DNA from: Acidobacteriota bacterium
Lineage (GTDB): Bacteria; Acidobacteriota; Terriglobia; Versatilivoradales; Versatilivoraceae
Length of the DNA stretch: 51,964 bases
NCBI GenBank assembly: GCA_028875575.1
Contig: JAPPDF010000039.1
Location: 1-51,964, forward strand
Reading direction: 5' to 3'
A program made the translations under genes and the position numbers. Below the pieces are notes generated by a model. It was not told the origin of the DNA. It ran no database searches and saw only the letters and a list, made by a program, of their open reading frames with translations. Of this stretch, positions 51,827-51,964 are shown in pieces. Positions within the stretch are counted from its first letter, which is position 1; each line of letters begins with the position of its first letter.

Positions 51827-51964
51827 GTGAATCTGATGGGCCTGATTTCGACACCCGACGGGTACCCGCATATTTCACCAGGGGGCGTGATGATGGCGCA
51901 GGCATTTTTCCCTCAGCGCGTGCTCGGGAGCGAAGAGCGTAGCGGTCACTACGGTCGAGCGAGC

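Noticed and set aside
1-51964. CRISPR arrays, rRNA and tRNA genes
   Set aside because: No regularly spaced direct repeats, rRNA-like conserved blocks or convincing cloverleaves were seen by eye; a tRNAscan-type run would be decisive.

Overview
The window is a GC-rich bacterial chromosome segment that is densely packed with housekeeping genes. It carries no phage, plasmid or integrase genes. The gene set suggests a diderm, respiring, uncultured bacterium: System I cytochrome c maturation, a multihaem cytochrome, ThyX instead of ThyA, GlnD/GlnB/GlnE nitrogen control, a PrsK-like kinase with a sigma-54 activator, and NFACT/RqcH. Acidobacteriota is my best guess for the phylum. That is inference from gene content and style of intergenic repeats, not from a marker phylogeny. 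No rRNA or tRNA gene was recognised by eye.

Layout. 1-462 holds dispersed repeats. 463-1906 (+) encodes FolB and a sugar-phosphate nucleotidyltransferase. 1932-6053 (-) runs ftsY-ribD-ribE-ribBA, a riboflavin operon without ribH, and is preceded by a small Cys-rich membrane protein (6168-6440). 7239-13361 (+) is gltB-gltD and 13511-14437 (+) is thyX. 14467-14935 (-) is an intact XRE antitoxin whose overlapping RelE/ParE-type toxin is decayed. 15030-15360 is repeat-rich. 15347-17681 (-) is maf-rqcH. 17834-19249 (+) is a UshA-like tetrahaem cytochrome with an in-frame TGA at a position where I expect Cys, read here as a candidate selenoprotein. 19461-21691 (+) is a DUF721/DciA-like gene, gatC and gatA. 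21743-26155 (+) is a membrane histidine kinase, a sigma-54 response regulator and a lipid kinase.

26145-34742 (-) is a cytochrome c maturation locus in the order ccmE-ccmF-ccmH-ccmI-like-surface protein-ccmA-ccmB-ccmC-ccmD, followed by a chlorite dismutase/HemQ-family gene. It is interrupted by a 640-bp repeat-filled gap. Its CcmE has a CxxxY haem motif instead of HxxxY, and its CcmH has an unusual multi-Cys motif. 34923-35554 (-) is a VapBC/FitAB-type toxin-antitoxin pair with a palindrome at its start. 35620-37562 (-) encodes a Rieske ferredoxin and an MFS transporter. 37707-40769 (+) is glnD-glnB, convergent with glnE (41244-44429, -). A 275-bp MITE-like element sits between them, with one end exactly on the glnE stop codon. 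45009-47927 (+) is pyrR-pyrB-pyrC. 47929-49618 (-) encodes a YHS-domain protein and chorismate synthase. 49855-51807 (+) encodes an N-carbamoylputrescine amidase-like enzyme and a TraB/GumN protein.

How the genes work together. Nitrogen assimilation is the strongest theme: GOGAT (gltBD), PII (glnB), the PII uridylyltransferase (glnD) and the glutamine synthetase adenylyltransferase (glnE) all lie in this window. Cofactor and haem handling is the second theme: folate and riboflavin synthesis, the ccm locus, the HemQ-like protein and the multihaem cytochrome that would need that locus.

At least five families of short non-coding repeats fill the gaps. The most notable single observation is the TGA codon at 17999-18001, inside an EPCG-TGA-PRNPAGG context and followed at 18024-18038 by a hairpin that fits the bacterial SECIS geometry.
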